From Podocnemis expansa (taxonomy: Eukaryota > Chordata > Testudines > Podocnemididae): DNA of 64,000 nucleotides. The stretch lies in contig ML682005.1 of assembly GCA_007922195.1 (NCBI GenBank), positions 22,960,514 through 23,024,513 of the forward strand, written 5' to 3'. Position numbers and translations under genes: made by a program. The number at the start of each line of letters is the position of its first letter. The stretch's first letter is position 1. The notes under the pieces are model-generated. The model had not been told where the DNA came from, made no database searches, and saw only the letters and a list, made by a program, of their open reading frames with translations. This document shows positions 1 through 13,729 of this stretch, piece by piece.

Positions 1-395
1 TTCCCAGGTACTTTCTTAAGTGGAACATAGCAATACATATTGTCCTTTGAAGGAAAACCTTCACCTCCTGGGCACCCCGGGTAATTAACTGCATTAGTGT
101 CATTAACAGGCAGTTTACACTGGTACATCAGAGGTCCCTTTAGATGTTAATGTTCCCTCTTGACCCCTTCCAATAGAACAATGGTAACAGAGAAGCAATT
201 CATTCATCTTGCTAACCTCTGACAGGATACCTGTAAATATCATCAAGAAACCACTAGGGATACAAATGCATATCAAAGCCCTAGCCTACTCATACATTGC
301 ATTTCCATATAATATGTCTTCAAAGGTTAGGCTTAGGTCATGTATTTTACAAAAATGGCTTGGCCTTTTCAGACCTAGCATGACAACATTAATTA
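1..395 (-). repeat. LTR-like repeat, copy 1, cut by window edge
   Basis: This stretch is the reverse complement of 56297-56700, with many substitutions. Shared text includes the blocks around 15-60 (ctttcttaagtgga, ttgtccttt) and 230-290 (catcaagaaaccact, gcatatcaaagcc). The similarity stops near 390. Only the part upstream of the TATA-like box of the other copy is in the window. See the 56297 entry for why I think it is an LTR. Confidence 0.75.
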
Positions 396-1994
396 TAAGA
401 ATAATAATCAACTGTGCTTTTCTGTTGTTAAAATAACATTTAACTGCAGGAGCAGTTCAACTTTTGCTGAGCTATGAACTTGGACATAAGCATTAAGGGT
501 CAGACCCCAAATCCATTGAAGTCAAGAAGACATTTTCAATTACTTTTAAAGCAGACACTTTGATCTTGTATTGCCTCAAGAAGGCGAGGTCACTATTGTT
601 CATACTTTTGCAATCCAGTAAAAATTAATTCTGAAATTCTGCTGGACCTTAGTGGGAACAAGATCAAGCCTGTACAGTACTACTAACGCCAATGAAAAAA
701 AGTGTTTTCAGTCTGTTGCTTTACAATGTGCATGAATGCAGTTATCAACAACAATGGAGATAAAAGAACCTAGATAACTACACAGGAATTTCCAGGAAAA
801 CATATAGATTGCTGGGCTTGGCAGTGAAAGAAAGACAACAAATAAGAAGAATGCTATTGGATTTCAAAGAAAGCAGAAGGGAAATTTCACATGGGAGCAT
901 TTATGACTGTTTCATAAAATAGGTGGTGCTGATGTAAGTTTTATTTTATGAGTTCTCAAGAATATGAACACCACTTCTGAATTTTCTGAACTGATCGTAT
1001 AACTGTTCTTAAAAGTGAAGTTGGTAATGGTGTTGATGAACTGATTATCATTGACAAAGAAAAAATGCATTCCTTAGGGTACAAAACCCCATTTTGCAGC
1101 ACTGAATGTTTTTAATCTTAGAGACACCTTTAGCCAAAGCAAGCAAAACGTCCAGTGATTTCCATAAGGAGTTGCATCAGCTTTTGTCATAGCTAAATTT
1201 GGTACTTCATTTCCAACATCTAATTGCTGGTAAAGATGAAGGCAATTACAAACACGTGTAACTTCACAGTTGAAGCTGTGCATGCATGTACTTTTGTGTG
1301 CGAATGCAAATATACTAACGTACACAACAGGCATCGACAAATCCTAGGTGCCAGGTTGCCAAAGCAAAGGGCCACCCCACTACACAGAGTGCACTGGATT
1401 TCTGCTACAGCTCCTCCTCCACCACCACTGAAAGATCCCACTGCCAGCAGTTCTTTCGGAGGCATGGGGGGGAGAAGAAGAGGCAGCAGTGTTCATCCTC
1501 TCCAGCGCTGCCATTTCCCCCAGCCTCACAAGAAGAGCCACTGGCAGTGGCTTTCTTTTGGTGGTGGGGGAGAGAGGTTTCTTTCAGAAGCACATGCAAT
1601 GCACTAAAGAACCCCCCCCCCCATTCCAGCTGCTGAAAAAAAGCCACTGCCGGCAACTTTTTCTGTGGTACTAGAGGGTGGTGCGGTCACAGGGCAGAGA
1701 TGGTGGCGCTGGGACAGGGTGCGTCTCTCCCTTTTCCACCCTGTACTACTGAAACAGCTGGTAACAGCAGATTTTCTTTGCGGTGGAGGAGGGGCTTGCT
1801 ACCAAAAGGAGCTGTGGCAGATTTTCAGCGGTGGGGGGGCTCTTTCTCCATTGGATACCCAGGGGCATCCAAGTTTTTGGGCTGGCCCTTGGATATCTGG
1901 CAGATTTGTCAAGGCCTGGTACACAAGGAATCTACTGTAAAATCTGTCATTAAAATTGTTAATAATATATCTCAAATATCTTGGCTGGAACTAG
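396..1994. other. intronic sequence, no gene
   Basis: AT-rich unique-looking DNA runs to about 1340. A GC- and homopurine/homopyrimidine-rich stretch follows at about 1370-1910, with repeated ccactg(g)cag and ggtggaggagg motifs. Reading frames are open on both strands there, which is a composition effect. The GC-rich part may be a decayed non-autonomous transposon, but I could not define its ends. Confidence 0.4.
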
Positions 1995-2285
1995 GCCAGT
2001 CTCAGTGGTGGTAGAAATCAGAACAAGGAGCATTGGTCTCAAGTTGCAACAGGGGAGGGGGCGGAGGTCTAGGTCGGATATATTAGGGAAAGCTTGTTCT
2101 CTACATGATGAAGCACTGGAATGGGCTGCTCTAGGGAGGTGGTGAAATCGCCATCCTTAGAGATTTTCAGGGTGCGGCTTGACAAAACCCTGTCTGAGAT
2201 GGTTTAATTGGGGCTGGTCCTGCTTTGAGCAGGGATTGAACTAGATGAGCTCCTGAGGTCCCTTCCAACCCTAATTGTCTGATTT
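1995..2285 (+). mobile_element. CR1 LINE 3' end, fragment
   Basis: The text follows the conserved CR1 3' region in sense. It contains gcactggaatgggctgc, then gaggtggtgaaatcgcc, then gcttgacaaaaccctg, and ends ccttccaaccctaattgtct followed by T/A-rich sequence. It codes for the degenerate C-terminal end of ORF2 and the short 3' UTR. It is 5' truncated, as is usual for CR1. Confidence 0.88.
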
Positions 2286-2640
2286 TTTTAAAAAAAAACA
2301 ACTATAAAATCATAAAGTGTTGGTGCTGGAGCTATTATGACCACTGACGTAAACAATCAGTCAATTTGTATGTCCTTTTATCTGTTTGATTCTGATATTA
2401 TTGATTGTCACAGAGCTAACTGGCAGCTTTGATTTCTACAAGTCTATGACTCTTTGATTTCTGCCTACTTCATATTATTATTTAGCAAGTTAACTTCCTT
2501 ACTATTTAAAAGCTGTATGCTGCTCCCAGTGACATTGGTGCTGAAATTCCCATTGACTTCAGTGGAGTAGAACTGGGCTATAGTTATTTAGTTTACTCTG
2601 TATCTGTCTTGACATTAATAATTGAAATTAAATAATTTGT

Positions 2641-2805
2641 AAAACAAACAAGGAGTCCTGTGGCACTTAAAGACTAACACATTTATTTATTGCATGAGCT
2701 TCTGTGGGAGAAAATCACATTTTGTCAGGTGCTTTGAAGATCATGCAGTAAATAAATGTGTTAGTCTTTAAGTGCCCCAGGACTGCTTGTTTGTTTTACT
2801 GAGCT
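2641..2805. repeat. Penelope-type 3' end, foldback pair
   Basis: The left arm (2645-2741, element on the - strand) contains aggagtcctgtggcac, agactaaca and gcatgagctt. The right arm (2745-2800, element on the + strand) is its inverted partial copy (ttagtctttaagtgcc, aggactgcttg). Both arms match the 3' end of the Penelope-like element at 43629. The two copies meet at their 5' sides near 2743. Confidence 0.75.
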
Positions 2806-3432
2806 AGACTATTGTAAGTAATCAAACAGATGAATTGATGATGTAATGAGGTGTACGTCAGAAATTAAACTCCCCCAGTCAGATTGCACAGTATCAATTA
2901 GACTTGAAAACCAAAATTTTACCTAAACTGAGTGAATAATGAAAATCAGTCAGTTCTTTTTCTGATATTTGTTTCACTTGCTGTGCACTGTAACAAAATT
3001 GTTCTTGTGAACTGTAACCCATTGTTGCTGAGACTGAAATGGAAAGTTCATAGGTTACTGCACCTGTGTTCTCATGGCCTTCCCAACAGCACAAAACAAA
3101 CCTACAACCTCAAGGGATGATCTTTCAAAGGCTGCCTTCCATAATTATCCTGATGCTGACAAATATGTCTCTTCTGAGATGAAGTGCCTGCAGGTTCATA
3201 CCAAATAATAGAAGTGTATCACGCGAGAACAGTTTGTAACATTTATTGAAACTTGCCTCTCATTTCTGTGTAATACACACTGGAGTTGGGGTTCTACTGA
3301 GTTACAGTATTTTAAAAATATTCCTTAAACAAAATCTTGGATTTAAGAGACTGTGCTTGTTTTAAGGGGAGTGGTTTTGGTTTTTTTTTCTTTTCAGATG
3401 GATTGGGTTTGGATTTTACAGTGGATTAGCAT

Positions 3433-4020
3433 TAGGGTGACCATACTTCCCTCAACTGAAAACAGGACACTGGGATTGGCTATAGACCCTTCTGTCCCAG
3501 TCCTCCTTCCTCCAATTTTTTCCAATCCCTTCCTCTCTGTCACTCTCTCTGACACACTCTGCTCCTATTTCCCACCTCTTCTACTCTTGCTTCACCTCTT
3601 TTCATTGAAGGAATATGAACTTCCTAGTCCTGCTGTGTACAGACGTGGCTTGGCAGTTCATAGCCACAGCATCTCTGGCCTCCTAGCCAGCAGCTGCCAC
3701 TTTCCAGCCACCTGGCTCAGAAAGCAGCACTGCTTCCAACAGCAGGGAAGAAGTGAGGATGACAGTACAGCACCATATATGTTTAGCCCTGCACCTCTTT
3801 CATTACAAATGAAGTACTGCGCCGATGTCATGATCCCCCCACCCCCAACTGAGCATTTGTCCTATTTGCTATTATTTAGAGGGAAGGGGAGGCATATAGG
3901 GCACAAAGGAAAGAGCAAATGGGACAAACATCCAGTTGTATTTAAAAAAAAAAAAAAAAAGGTCTTGACAGAGGTTAAATAGGGGACCATCCAGCCAAAA
4001 TGTGCTGTATGGTCACCCTA
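3433..4020. mobile_element. non-autonomous hAT-like element with TAGGGTGACCATAC ends
   Basis: Terminal inverted repeats are tagggtgaccatac at the left and gtatggtcaccctattt at the right (the last three bases may be target). Flanking octamers attagcat and tttagtgt agree at 5 of 8 positions, a decayed target duplication. The interior is not coding: the open frame 3353-3982 spans a poly-A run and is not a gene. A degenerate relative lies at 46755-47856. Confidence 0.75.
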
Positions 4021-4542
4021 TTTAGTGTATTCTTTTTTACTAATATCATCTCTGGAGAGCTGGGCTCACACAATTTGTCACAGATGACATGATGGTCACA
4101 TCATGTTCCCTAATAACAACAATAGTACTTCTTATTTTCAAGGCGACTTACAAACATTAACTATCTCACAAAACATTGTGAGGATTTCTTAGCTGAAGTC
4201 CAGTGCATGCCGTTCCATACTGCACAACAGCCACACAATTTGGCACAGATAAGACTGAGTGGAGAGCTAAGGAGCAACCTCACTCAAATAGTTCATCTCT
4301 GCTTCATGTGTACTTTGTTATCTAATTTACAATTCAAATTAAAAGGAAAACATGCAAACAAAATACTGCACCATTTCATTTGAGTCATTTTTGGTTGTTC
4401 ATAAAGTTTGATAAGACCTTGTTTGCTGCCAAACACATTTGCACAGTTATGGTTTGATTTTTCCCTCTATCTGTGAATATGTGAATTTCACCAGGCCCAA
4501 ACCATGAAATGTATCAACTTTATCTATGATTTTTGTAATGTG

Positions 4543-4564
4543 AGCTCTCTCTCTCTCTCTCTCT
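4543..4564. repeat. (CT)n microsatellite
   Basis: About ten CT units lie 115 bp upstream of the 4680 acceptor. They may add to the pyrimidine content before the exon, although the actual tract next to the AG is interrupted by a G run. Confidence 0.9.
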
Positions 4565-4679
4565 TGAATATATATTTAAAAAGTCAAAGGAAAAAAGTAA
4601 AGATTTTGATACTTAAACAACCAATTCTACCTTTATTATAAAATAATTCTTTTTCGGGGGGGGGGTTCTTTATTGGCAG

Positions 4680-6005
4680 GAAGATAGTGCTGACTTGAAA
4701 TGCCAACTACAGTTTGCCAAAGAGGAAGCAGTGCTGATGCGTAAGAAAATGGCCAAGCTGGGGAGGGAGAAGGATGAACTGGAACAGGAACTCCAGAAGT
4801 ACAAGTCCATTTATGGAGATGTGGACAGTCCCCTCCCTACTGGGGAGGCAGGGGGACCACCCAGTACCAGAGAGGCTGAGCTGAAACTTCGTCTGAAACT
4901 GGTGGAAGAGGAAGCTAACATATTAGGCAGGAAGATAGTTGAACTGGAGGTGGAAAACAGAGGGATTAAAGCTGAGATGGAGGACATGAGATGCCAGTAT
5001 GAAAGAGAATGTCTGAGCCGGGACCACATTTCAAGCATTCCTACCTCACCATACGGTGACTCCATGGAGTCAGCTACAGAGCTGCGCCGCCACTTGCAGT
5101 TTGTTGAAGAAGAGGCGGAGCTGTTGAGGAGATCAATCTCTGAGATTGAGGATCATAACAAACAACTAACTAATGAATTGAATAAATTCAAGTTTGAGCC
5201 CAGTCAGGAGCCCAGCTGGCTGGATGATGGTGCTTCTAAATGCAGCGGATCCCTTCAAGAAGAGCTGAAATCAGCAAGGATTCAAATCAATGAACTGAGT
5301 GGAAAAGTGATGAAACTCCAGTACGAGAATCGTGTGTTGATATCCAATGTGCAGCGCTATGATCTTGTCTCTCACTTAGGGCTGCGCACTTCAAGTCCCA
5401 GGGACAGTGATGCTGACAGTGATGCAGGAAAGAAAGAGAGTGACAGTGAAGAGGGCCGCCCAGCTCAACCAAAGAGAGAAGGACCCATTGGAGGCGAGAG
5501 TGACTCGGAAGATGTTTATGAAAAGACATCAGGTTTTGGGAGCAGTAAGCCATCAGAAGTTAGTGACTTGTGTTCTGCTGAGTTAATGAGAGTGAAAGAG
5601 GACACAGAATCTTTAATTAACATCAAACGAGAGGCTGAACGGCTTGAAAGAACAGTGGATCGTCTCATTACTGACACTGATAGTTTAATTTATGATGCCA
5701 AGGTGCACATCACCAGCAGTCCCTCCTCTGAGCAGGGTTTAAGAAGTGATGAAGAGAGAGGCGACGATAAAAATGAACCTGAACTTCTGGACACCATCAA
5801 TTCAAGGATGAAAGCTTTCCGTAAGGAACTGCAGACCTTCCTGGAGAAGGTTGATCACATTGGGGAAGGCATCAAAGAACAAATGGAAGACCTCTCCCCT
5901 TTGCCTCACCTGACAGAGTCTTCCAGTTTTCTGTCCACAATGACATCCATGTCTCGAGACTCACCCATTGGTAACCTGGGAAAGGAGTTAATTACAGACT
6001 TCCAG
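4680..6005 (+). CDS. MTCL1: MTCL1 large coiled-coil exon (1,326 bp)
   Basis: Internal exon of 442 codons. The acceptor is the AG at 4678-4679, after a T-rich and then G-rich tract. The donor is gtaagt at 6006. The first residues are [12 protein letters not shown]; codon 4695 is TTG (Leu), not a start. Residues 6-42, 68-101, 135-170 and probably 192-228 are related heptad blocks of the pattern L(K/R)xxLxFxxEEAxL, consistent with a long dimeric coiled coil of the SOGA family. Residues 239-278 are acidic and serine-rich ([17 protein letters not shown]) and look like a CK2-type phosphorylation region. Residues 300-335 and 370-405 are further helices. The C-terminal part has the motif [27 protein letters not shown], here split as [10 protein letters not shown] and [11 protein letters not shown], typical of MTCL1. 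Identity rests on remembered human sequence and is strong. Confidence 0.95.
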
Positions 6006-6918
<913 letters not shown>

Positions 6919-7074
6919 TCCAAACTGAGGGATCAGATGGAGTGGCAGCTCAGCCAAGATCGTGGAGAGGAGCAAGAGATTCACCACCATCAAGCCACCA
7001 CCGAGCCACACCGCAGAACTGATGGAGACATTAAACTCTACAGGCCAGGAGCCAAGGGCTGTTTCAGTCTAGAG
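6919..7074 (+). CDS. MTCL1: MTCL1 internal exon (156 bp)
   Basis: Exon of 52 codons, phase 0 at both ends. The acceptor is cctaacag ending at 6918 and the donor is gtcagc at 7075, a weaker donor than the others. It starts SKLRDQMEWQLSQDRGEE and ends KGCFSLE. The human protein has the matching blocks LKEQLEWQL and TCFSLE in the same order, directly after the region coded by the large exon. The middle is histidine-rich (IHHHQ) and followed by a basic TEPHRRTDGD block. No domain is recognisable; it probably links two coiled-coil stretches. A strong-looking unused acceptor lies 200 bp upstream (see findings). Confidence 0.9.
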
Positions 7075-7177
7075 GTCAGCACAGCAGCCCATCCTGCCAG
7101 CTGCCTCCTGCTGCCTTGGGGGGGGTGATATAAGTGTCAGCCACAGAAGTGTGGGGGAGGGAAAGAGTGATCTAGTC

Positions 7178-7361
7178 CAGTGTTTTTCAAACCTTTTTTT
7201 CTTGGGACCCTGCTGAAAAAAATAATTTATGCCCATGACCCAACAATTATATTTATGAGCGATTCATTCCAGTCTTTTGGTGGCGGCAGCAGAGGTGCAA
7301 CCCAGTACCCAAGGGTCTGGGACCCATTACTGGGTCCTGACCTGTGGTTTGAAAACTACTG
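7178..7361. mobile_element. hAT MITE (184 bp)
   Basis: Ends are cagtgtttttcaaacc and ggtttgaaaactactg. Flanking octamers are atctagtc and atctaggt (6 of 8). The interior has gggaccc / gggtcctgacc blocks typical of this MITE type. Related to 9084-9243. Confidence 0.85.
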
Positions 7362-7369
7362 ATCTAGGT

Positions 7370-9075
7370 GAAATACTGAAACTTTGCTGTGATATTTTCA
7401 GCAAAAAGCTTTTAAATATTCATACATTTCATCCTATTGCTCCCAGCACCCTGGTCTAGTAGGAGAATGACATTTGGCTTAGGGCCCAAATTAAAAAATA
7501 AAGTACAATGCTTTCTCTGAAGGGGATTTTGTGTACTGGTGGGAGGTGGGTGTTGCTTCTGGTTCTATGCCCCCAGGTTTTGCCTTATTGGATTTTAAAA
7601 TGTTTAAAGACTAGAGGTGCCCAGGATGTGGCAGAATAGTGCACAGCACTGTAATTCCCCACAGGCAGCAGGACAGCTTGCAGTCTCAAAGAAAAAAAAT
7701 GTTATTTAAACAGAATTGTCAGATGTAGGAGGTTTGACATACCTTTATAGTAGTCAAATATACAAGCAAACACACCTTTATTTTAAAATTTCCTGCACTC
7801 AGAGGCTGTACAAAGTTAAAATATAGTTTAAACCAATTTAGTATAAACAAAGATTGGCTACAACATGGTTTCCACGTTGTTTGTACTGTCTTGTCAGTCT
7901 GTTTTGATAGACTAGCACAGGGCATTTAAACATGTTTCTATAGATCAGCCCCATTCATGCTGGACTGATAAAACCTAAGAAATTGTAAAGGGAGCTAAGC
8001 TTAAATATTGTTCTTTAATAGACCAGGCCCTTAACATATACATGAAGCAGAAAATTCAGTTTGTTAGAAGGAAGATGCTGGCTGTGAGAGCTGGTAATTG
8101 TGATTAACAGGCAATAAGCAGGAGAAATCAGAGGTTGGGGGTGGGAAGGGATGCAAATTCTTCACTGGCTGGTGGCCAAACAGCTAAATTGCATCCTGAA
8201 TTTCAAAAGCAGAGTGGCTCTCCTTCATTTGAGCACAGGTAATTTATTTTTTTACCTTCCTGACAGCAGTGGGTAGTGGTAGAATAAGAATTATTTCATT
8301 GTTTAGGAGGTTCCCCCTCCCCCGCCACCTTGTCCTCAAAAGTAAACTTCAAAATGGATACCTGGTAAAATAACAGTAAGTTAGTTATTGGGAGCCAAAA
8401 TGGAGAATGAGGTAGCTGGGTCCTTTAGTTCAGTATATATCTGGAACATTTGTCCCTAGTGAGAATTATAGCGGGTCATGGTCAGAAAATGACTCAAATT
8501 AATTTATAAAATCTTTGTTTAAAACTCTCTTACCATTAGGAGTTCCCTGCAGCTTGATTTAAACTTTCTCTGTGTATTACATCACGTATATAAGCCCTGC
8601 TTTTATGAAGATACATGGCTTGGATAATTTTGGCACAAATTGTTTGCCATCTACTAGATGAAATGTTACCTTAAATAAACTGTCTCAAAAGCTGAACAGC
8701 TGATGGAAATGGTTTTCACATCTCAAGGAGACATTAGCCTGAGACAGAAAAGTAGGTAGCTATAAATGAAGGTACAGAAATATCCACTTGAGGTCCAACT
8801 TGCTGGAGAAGCAAGTGTGGATGGGGCACTTAGAGAGGCAACAAAGTAAGAAGGCATTAGTGACAAATATGCATGTTTAAATAAAATTCCTTGAAGCTAC
8901 AAGGAACATTACATTACACTATCATATGTTCAATCAGTTGGGCAGACTGCTGACTTGAAATGCCAGGCAGCAGCGTATCCAATATTTCACCTTGGAGCTG
9001 GACAACTGCAGAGTTACTGGGTTCAGTACAGGGTAGCTGGGTAAAATTCTATGGCCTGAATTATATAGGAAGTCA
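7370..9075. other. MTCL1: intronic sequence, nothing recognised
   Basis: AT-rich intron DNA with no coding exon or transposon that I can identify on either strand. Confidence 0.5.
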
Positions 9076-9083
9076 GACTAGCT

Positions 9084-9243
9084 CAGTGGTTTTCAAACTT
9101 CTTTTCTTGGAACCCTGTTGAAAACAATTTATGCTCACGACCCAACAATTACATCTTTTGAGCAATGCATCCTAGTCTTTCGGTGGCAGCGGCAGCAGGG
9201 GATGCTGCGACTCAGTGCCTCAGCAATGGTTTGAAAACCACTG
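9084..9243. mobile_element. hAT MITE (160 bp)
   Basis: Ends are cagtggttttcaaac and gtttgaaaaccactg, a perfect 15-bp inverted repeat. Flanking octamers are gactagct and gactagat (7 of 8). It is the same family as 7178-7361, about 1.9 kb away. Confidence 0.92.
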
Positions 9244-9251
9244 GACTAGAT

Positions 9252-12200
9252 GATTTAGTATTCTATTCTGGCCTTGGAGTCTATAAAAACTAAAGATGGG
9301 AGCCAAATGAAGCATAAAATTCCCCCAAATTACTTTTTTTTAAACGGTTTTGCTTTCCCTTTCTTAAATTTATTTTCATTGTAGCTGAGCTTGCAAAATC
9401 TGGAGTACTAAGTCACATATTATTTTTTTGCCATGAGAGTGACCAGAAAAGAGTTTTCAAATGCAAAAGTGATTGTTGTCACTATAAAAAAAAAAAATAA
9501 ATTCATTCCCAAAAGCAGAGATGTTAAAAAGTAAACATTGCCAGCTTTTGTGTTGGGATTGAAAATTTTCACAGCTCCAGTGAGTGATACCAATTAGCTT
9601 TCTTTCTACTGTTTATGGCCTTTCAAAGAGAGAGCGACATGTTTCTGTTATGCAGACAATTCTTTTGTACACATGCAACCCCCCCCTTTTTTTTTTACAA
9701 GCCAAGTTTTAAAGGAACATTTTCATGAAATTCTGAACAGCTTCTATTTATCCTGTATAAACTATTTTAAAAGTAAGCATTGTGGGAGCCTAATTGTTTG
9801 ATTAAATACAATAGATGCAGACTGCCTCATGCAAAGCCCTCCTTCCCCCCTAGCTTGACTGTAAACATCTGCCTTTGTTTGGTCTTTGTGCTGCAGTTTT
9901 TAGTGTAACAGTGTTATTAAAATGTCTATGCATATTAAAGACTTGGGTTAGATTCACAGTCCAAGGAAAATTATTTCTTGAAATTTGTCTTAAGAACAGG
10001 ACCTTTTTTTCTTGCTGAAAACAAGTAATTGAATTGATTTGGCAGAAGGGACGGGGCCAGCAGCCACTGAAGTGAATATTCAATAGCTTATTCATGGTTT
10101 GAGCAGAGGTCTGTTATGGTGAGTGGGAGATCTGCTTCTGTAAATCCATAGGGAAGGCGAATGAATAAACAAGAATTGTTATCCTGAAAAGAGGCAAAGG
10201 GATTAGAGATGGTAGCACAACAGTTAAGAAGCACATGCATAGCAGAAATCAAAAGATTGCTATGGCAACCTATAGAGCTGAGTGAAAAATTGACAAATAA
10301 TATATCATCTGATAAATGATATATTTATCTTCTTATATTTATTTAATATTTCTATATTTATCTTTTTCTGTTAGTGGAATATCTAGAAGCAGAATGCAAT
10401 TTCCTTATATTTCTTCAAATGTGGTAGACAATTTCCCCTCCAGTATTTTTATCTTCAGATTGATCATGAACAGTTTGCTGTGAGGATTTGATACTTGTTC
10501 TAAAACTCAGGTTGTATTACTTAGCTGAAGTTGGGCAGATCAAACGCATGGTATTATATCTGTTTCTAAGCTGAACAAGTGCATAAATACTTATGGCACA
10601 AGTACTCTGGCATAAATTTTAAATTTGATTTTGTGATTACTCCCATATGCACCTTTTATATATTTTCCATCTAGTTTCTGTGAACAAATATGCCAGGAAA
10701 TCTTTGCCACTCTCGTAGTTTCAGGACATGAACACAAAGCATGAGCAAGGCAGAATCATTTAAAAAATCTTCTTGGATAAATTTTCATGAAAAATGTTTT
10801 CTCCAAGTGTAGGAGTAAATGTTAATAATGAAAGATATTTTATGATTAGGTTTAAGAACAATTTAGTGAAAATTGCTTTGTCTGGTTTGCTACTTACTGC
10901 ATTCCTTTAAATCTCAGAAGTTATATTAAACTAATTTATGAAGTGAACTTAAAGCAGCCAATTATAGGTATTTGCAAATGAAATGTGTCAATCTATCCTT
11001 AATTCCTGCCTTTGTATCTACATGGTATCTTCTGTAGAGTGAGTATTATGATATGACAGAATTTCAGCCTTTATGCAGTACGTTCTGTTTAGTTTGTTTC
11101 AGACAGTCTTTTTGCATTCCTATAAGGTAATTTTTGTAAACCCCTTTGGCAGCTTTTCAGTACTACAACTTTTACAATGTATCCCAACCATGTGCTGAAA
11201 TTTTTCACATCGTTCCCTTTTTGCACTGCCACACTATTCCTTCTTCCCAGGAAGCAAGTGTATACTTCATGCATTGCATGTTGTTTGAACTGAACAAAAA
11301 GCCATAAAACAGGACAAAAAAAAAGTCATTTTTCCAAATTGTGGGAAGCAAAATGACTAATTGGTACTGGGTTCCTGACAATATTCCTTCTCTGTAGGAT
11401 TAGGGGTAGTAAAAGTGGTATGCTTTGATACATAGTATTCTTTTGTTCTGTGTAAAATATCACGGTAGGTTGACAATATAATGGCCTGAAACATCCATTA
11501 TGATGTAAATCTTACTGTCCAAGTCTAAGTGAACTCATTAGGACTTCATGTACTAGCTAAATAATGGTCCAGATTTTCAAAGGTTAGGGTTTAAATGGTT
11601 TAATGGAATCAGGCACCCTTTGTGCAAGCAAATACACAAATAGGTAACTGCATGATTACTTACTTTGCATGGCCAATGGGGTATATGCACTAATTTTGGG
11701 ATGTAATTTAGACTGCAACCTTTGGGAATTTGCATATCATATGCAAAAGCAGTGTGTAATGCATGAGAAATTGCTGTGAAATTTAGCTTTCTGTGTACTT
11801 GCAGCATTCAGATTTCAAATGTAAATATGACCATGTGGGAATGTATTTTTGTGGGGTCCAAATGCTGAGGGACATTATACGTGTAATGAACTAGTAATGT
11901 GAAATGTTTATTGTTTACTTTCCCCAAAGGAATTGGGGGGGGAGAAGCCACCCACCCTCTAAATCATCATTTTGCTGCCTCTGAATTGGAAAATGACTAA
12001 AAAAACGAGTAGCCCATGAAAACTGTAATCATAATTCTTGCATGTAATCTGGTCAAGTTTCTAGTTAATAAGAATCAAATTGGATATGTTTAAAAAGCCT
12101 TCAAAAACAGATTCAGCGGGGGGGGGATCATATGTTTTAATTTTAATTTGCTAGGTTGTAGCCTAGCAAAAGGTAGCAAAGTGACTGGCTGTTGGGTGGC

Positions 12201-13690
12201 TTATCATATACTAATTTGTGTAAAATGTCATGCACTTTGCAGAGTGGTAATCTTGTAAAGCAAGTCCTCACAGAACCATAGGGCACTATCACAAGAATAA
12301 TACACTGGATCCAACCAGAGGCAGTCTTTTGGGGGGCAGAGAGTTTTGAGCACAGTGGGTAATATTTAGACAAAAATTTGGCAGTATGGATGAAATTTAT
12401 TTAAATATCCTCTTGAGGTAAGTGAATTAGCATGTATTAGCTTATTCTGGAGTGGAAACAGGTGAGATAGGGAGTTCAGGGTCACAGCAGCAGAGAATTA
12501 GAACTGGTCTTCAAAAGTGACAGGAAGTGAAGCAGTTTGAAAAATATAATTTCGGTTCACTTAAAATTTTACATCATTTTGAAGATGCAAATGTAGTGTG
12601 CTGTTCAGTAGTGCTGTGGTGGAATAATGCTAGATTATAGTTTGTGTTGTGTTGTGTTTTGCATATTCTTATTTTAGTGAGTTTGTGGCCTTAAATATTT
12701 AACATTAGAATGTTCTTTAGAGGATGTCTTATCTGGGGCAGCATGGTAAATGGAACTTGTGCCTAGTGGTTTCTGTCCGTGTGTGTGTGTGTGTTCGCGC
12801 GCGTGTGTAATTTTTTTCCCCCAGTGACATAGCAGTGCTACTTGTAAAACAAATCCAGAACAGTTAGGCAGACAACATCTATAAATAACACAATACTGAA
12901 GTTCTATTAGGGGCCTGATTTGCACAGACACTTTCATGTGCCTAAAATTGCCATTTACTGAAACCATGCCCAGTGTTTCTAACATAAAGAACAGATATAA
13001 AGAAACTGAATTTCTGTGTGATGGAGAGATGTGCAGTTCCTCACATGTGTACTAAATGGTACTATAACATATGTAACTTATTGCTTAAAAAAGTCATCCT
13101 CCATGATAGGTCAGAAGCAGGCTAACTGTGGGAAGAAAGATTTAAGCCTTTTTAAGGGCTTATAAAACACTACCACCACTGTCAATGTAGTCAATCTTTC
13201 ACCAAGAGTTCCAATTATTATTATTAATTATTACATATTTCATATGCTCAAGATTCCCAGAAACCTGGCTACCCCCATGCTGTCATCTTATTGATAAATG
13301 GCATGAGAGACTTATTGTTTTCTTACCCCTATTTTGTAGGCATGGTCTATTGTTAATATGTATAGAAATAAGTAACACCCATTAACACTAGTGAATAATA
13401 GCAAGTTACTATATAGCATTTTTACTGAATACCAAATAAATAAAGGCATCTTGGAGAAAGATAGAAACAGAAAATAGAAGTGTAAAGTTAATAAGAGATT
13501 AAACAAAAGAACACTTTCCTGATAAGGATTTTTAGTTTTCAGTGTGATTAGCCTCCAGACAAACAATCTCTTTCTAACCCCCTAAATCCATTACTGTAGA
13601 GACAGTGATATGAAAATCAAATGTATTTTGAAATAGTTATTACAGATTTTTAGGTAAATACTGCTATTTCCATTTTTAAACCATGTGGGG

Positions 13691-13729
<39 letters not shown>

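Noticed and set aside
2641..2805. Foldback as a miRNA or tRNA gene
   Set aside because: Both arms are dispersed Penelope-type 3' ends found at six other places in the window; no A or B box.
3353..3982. 209-codon open frame on the + strand
   Set aside because: It runs through a hAT-like MITE with terminal inverted repeats and ends in a poly-A run (KKKKKK). No domain, and the codons show no protein-like pattern.
4695..4697. Possible start codon of a gene at 4695
   Set aside because: The codon is TTG, and the frame is open back to the splice acceptor at 4679. This is an internal exon of MTCL1.
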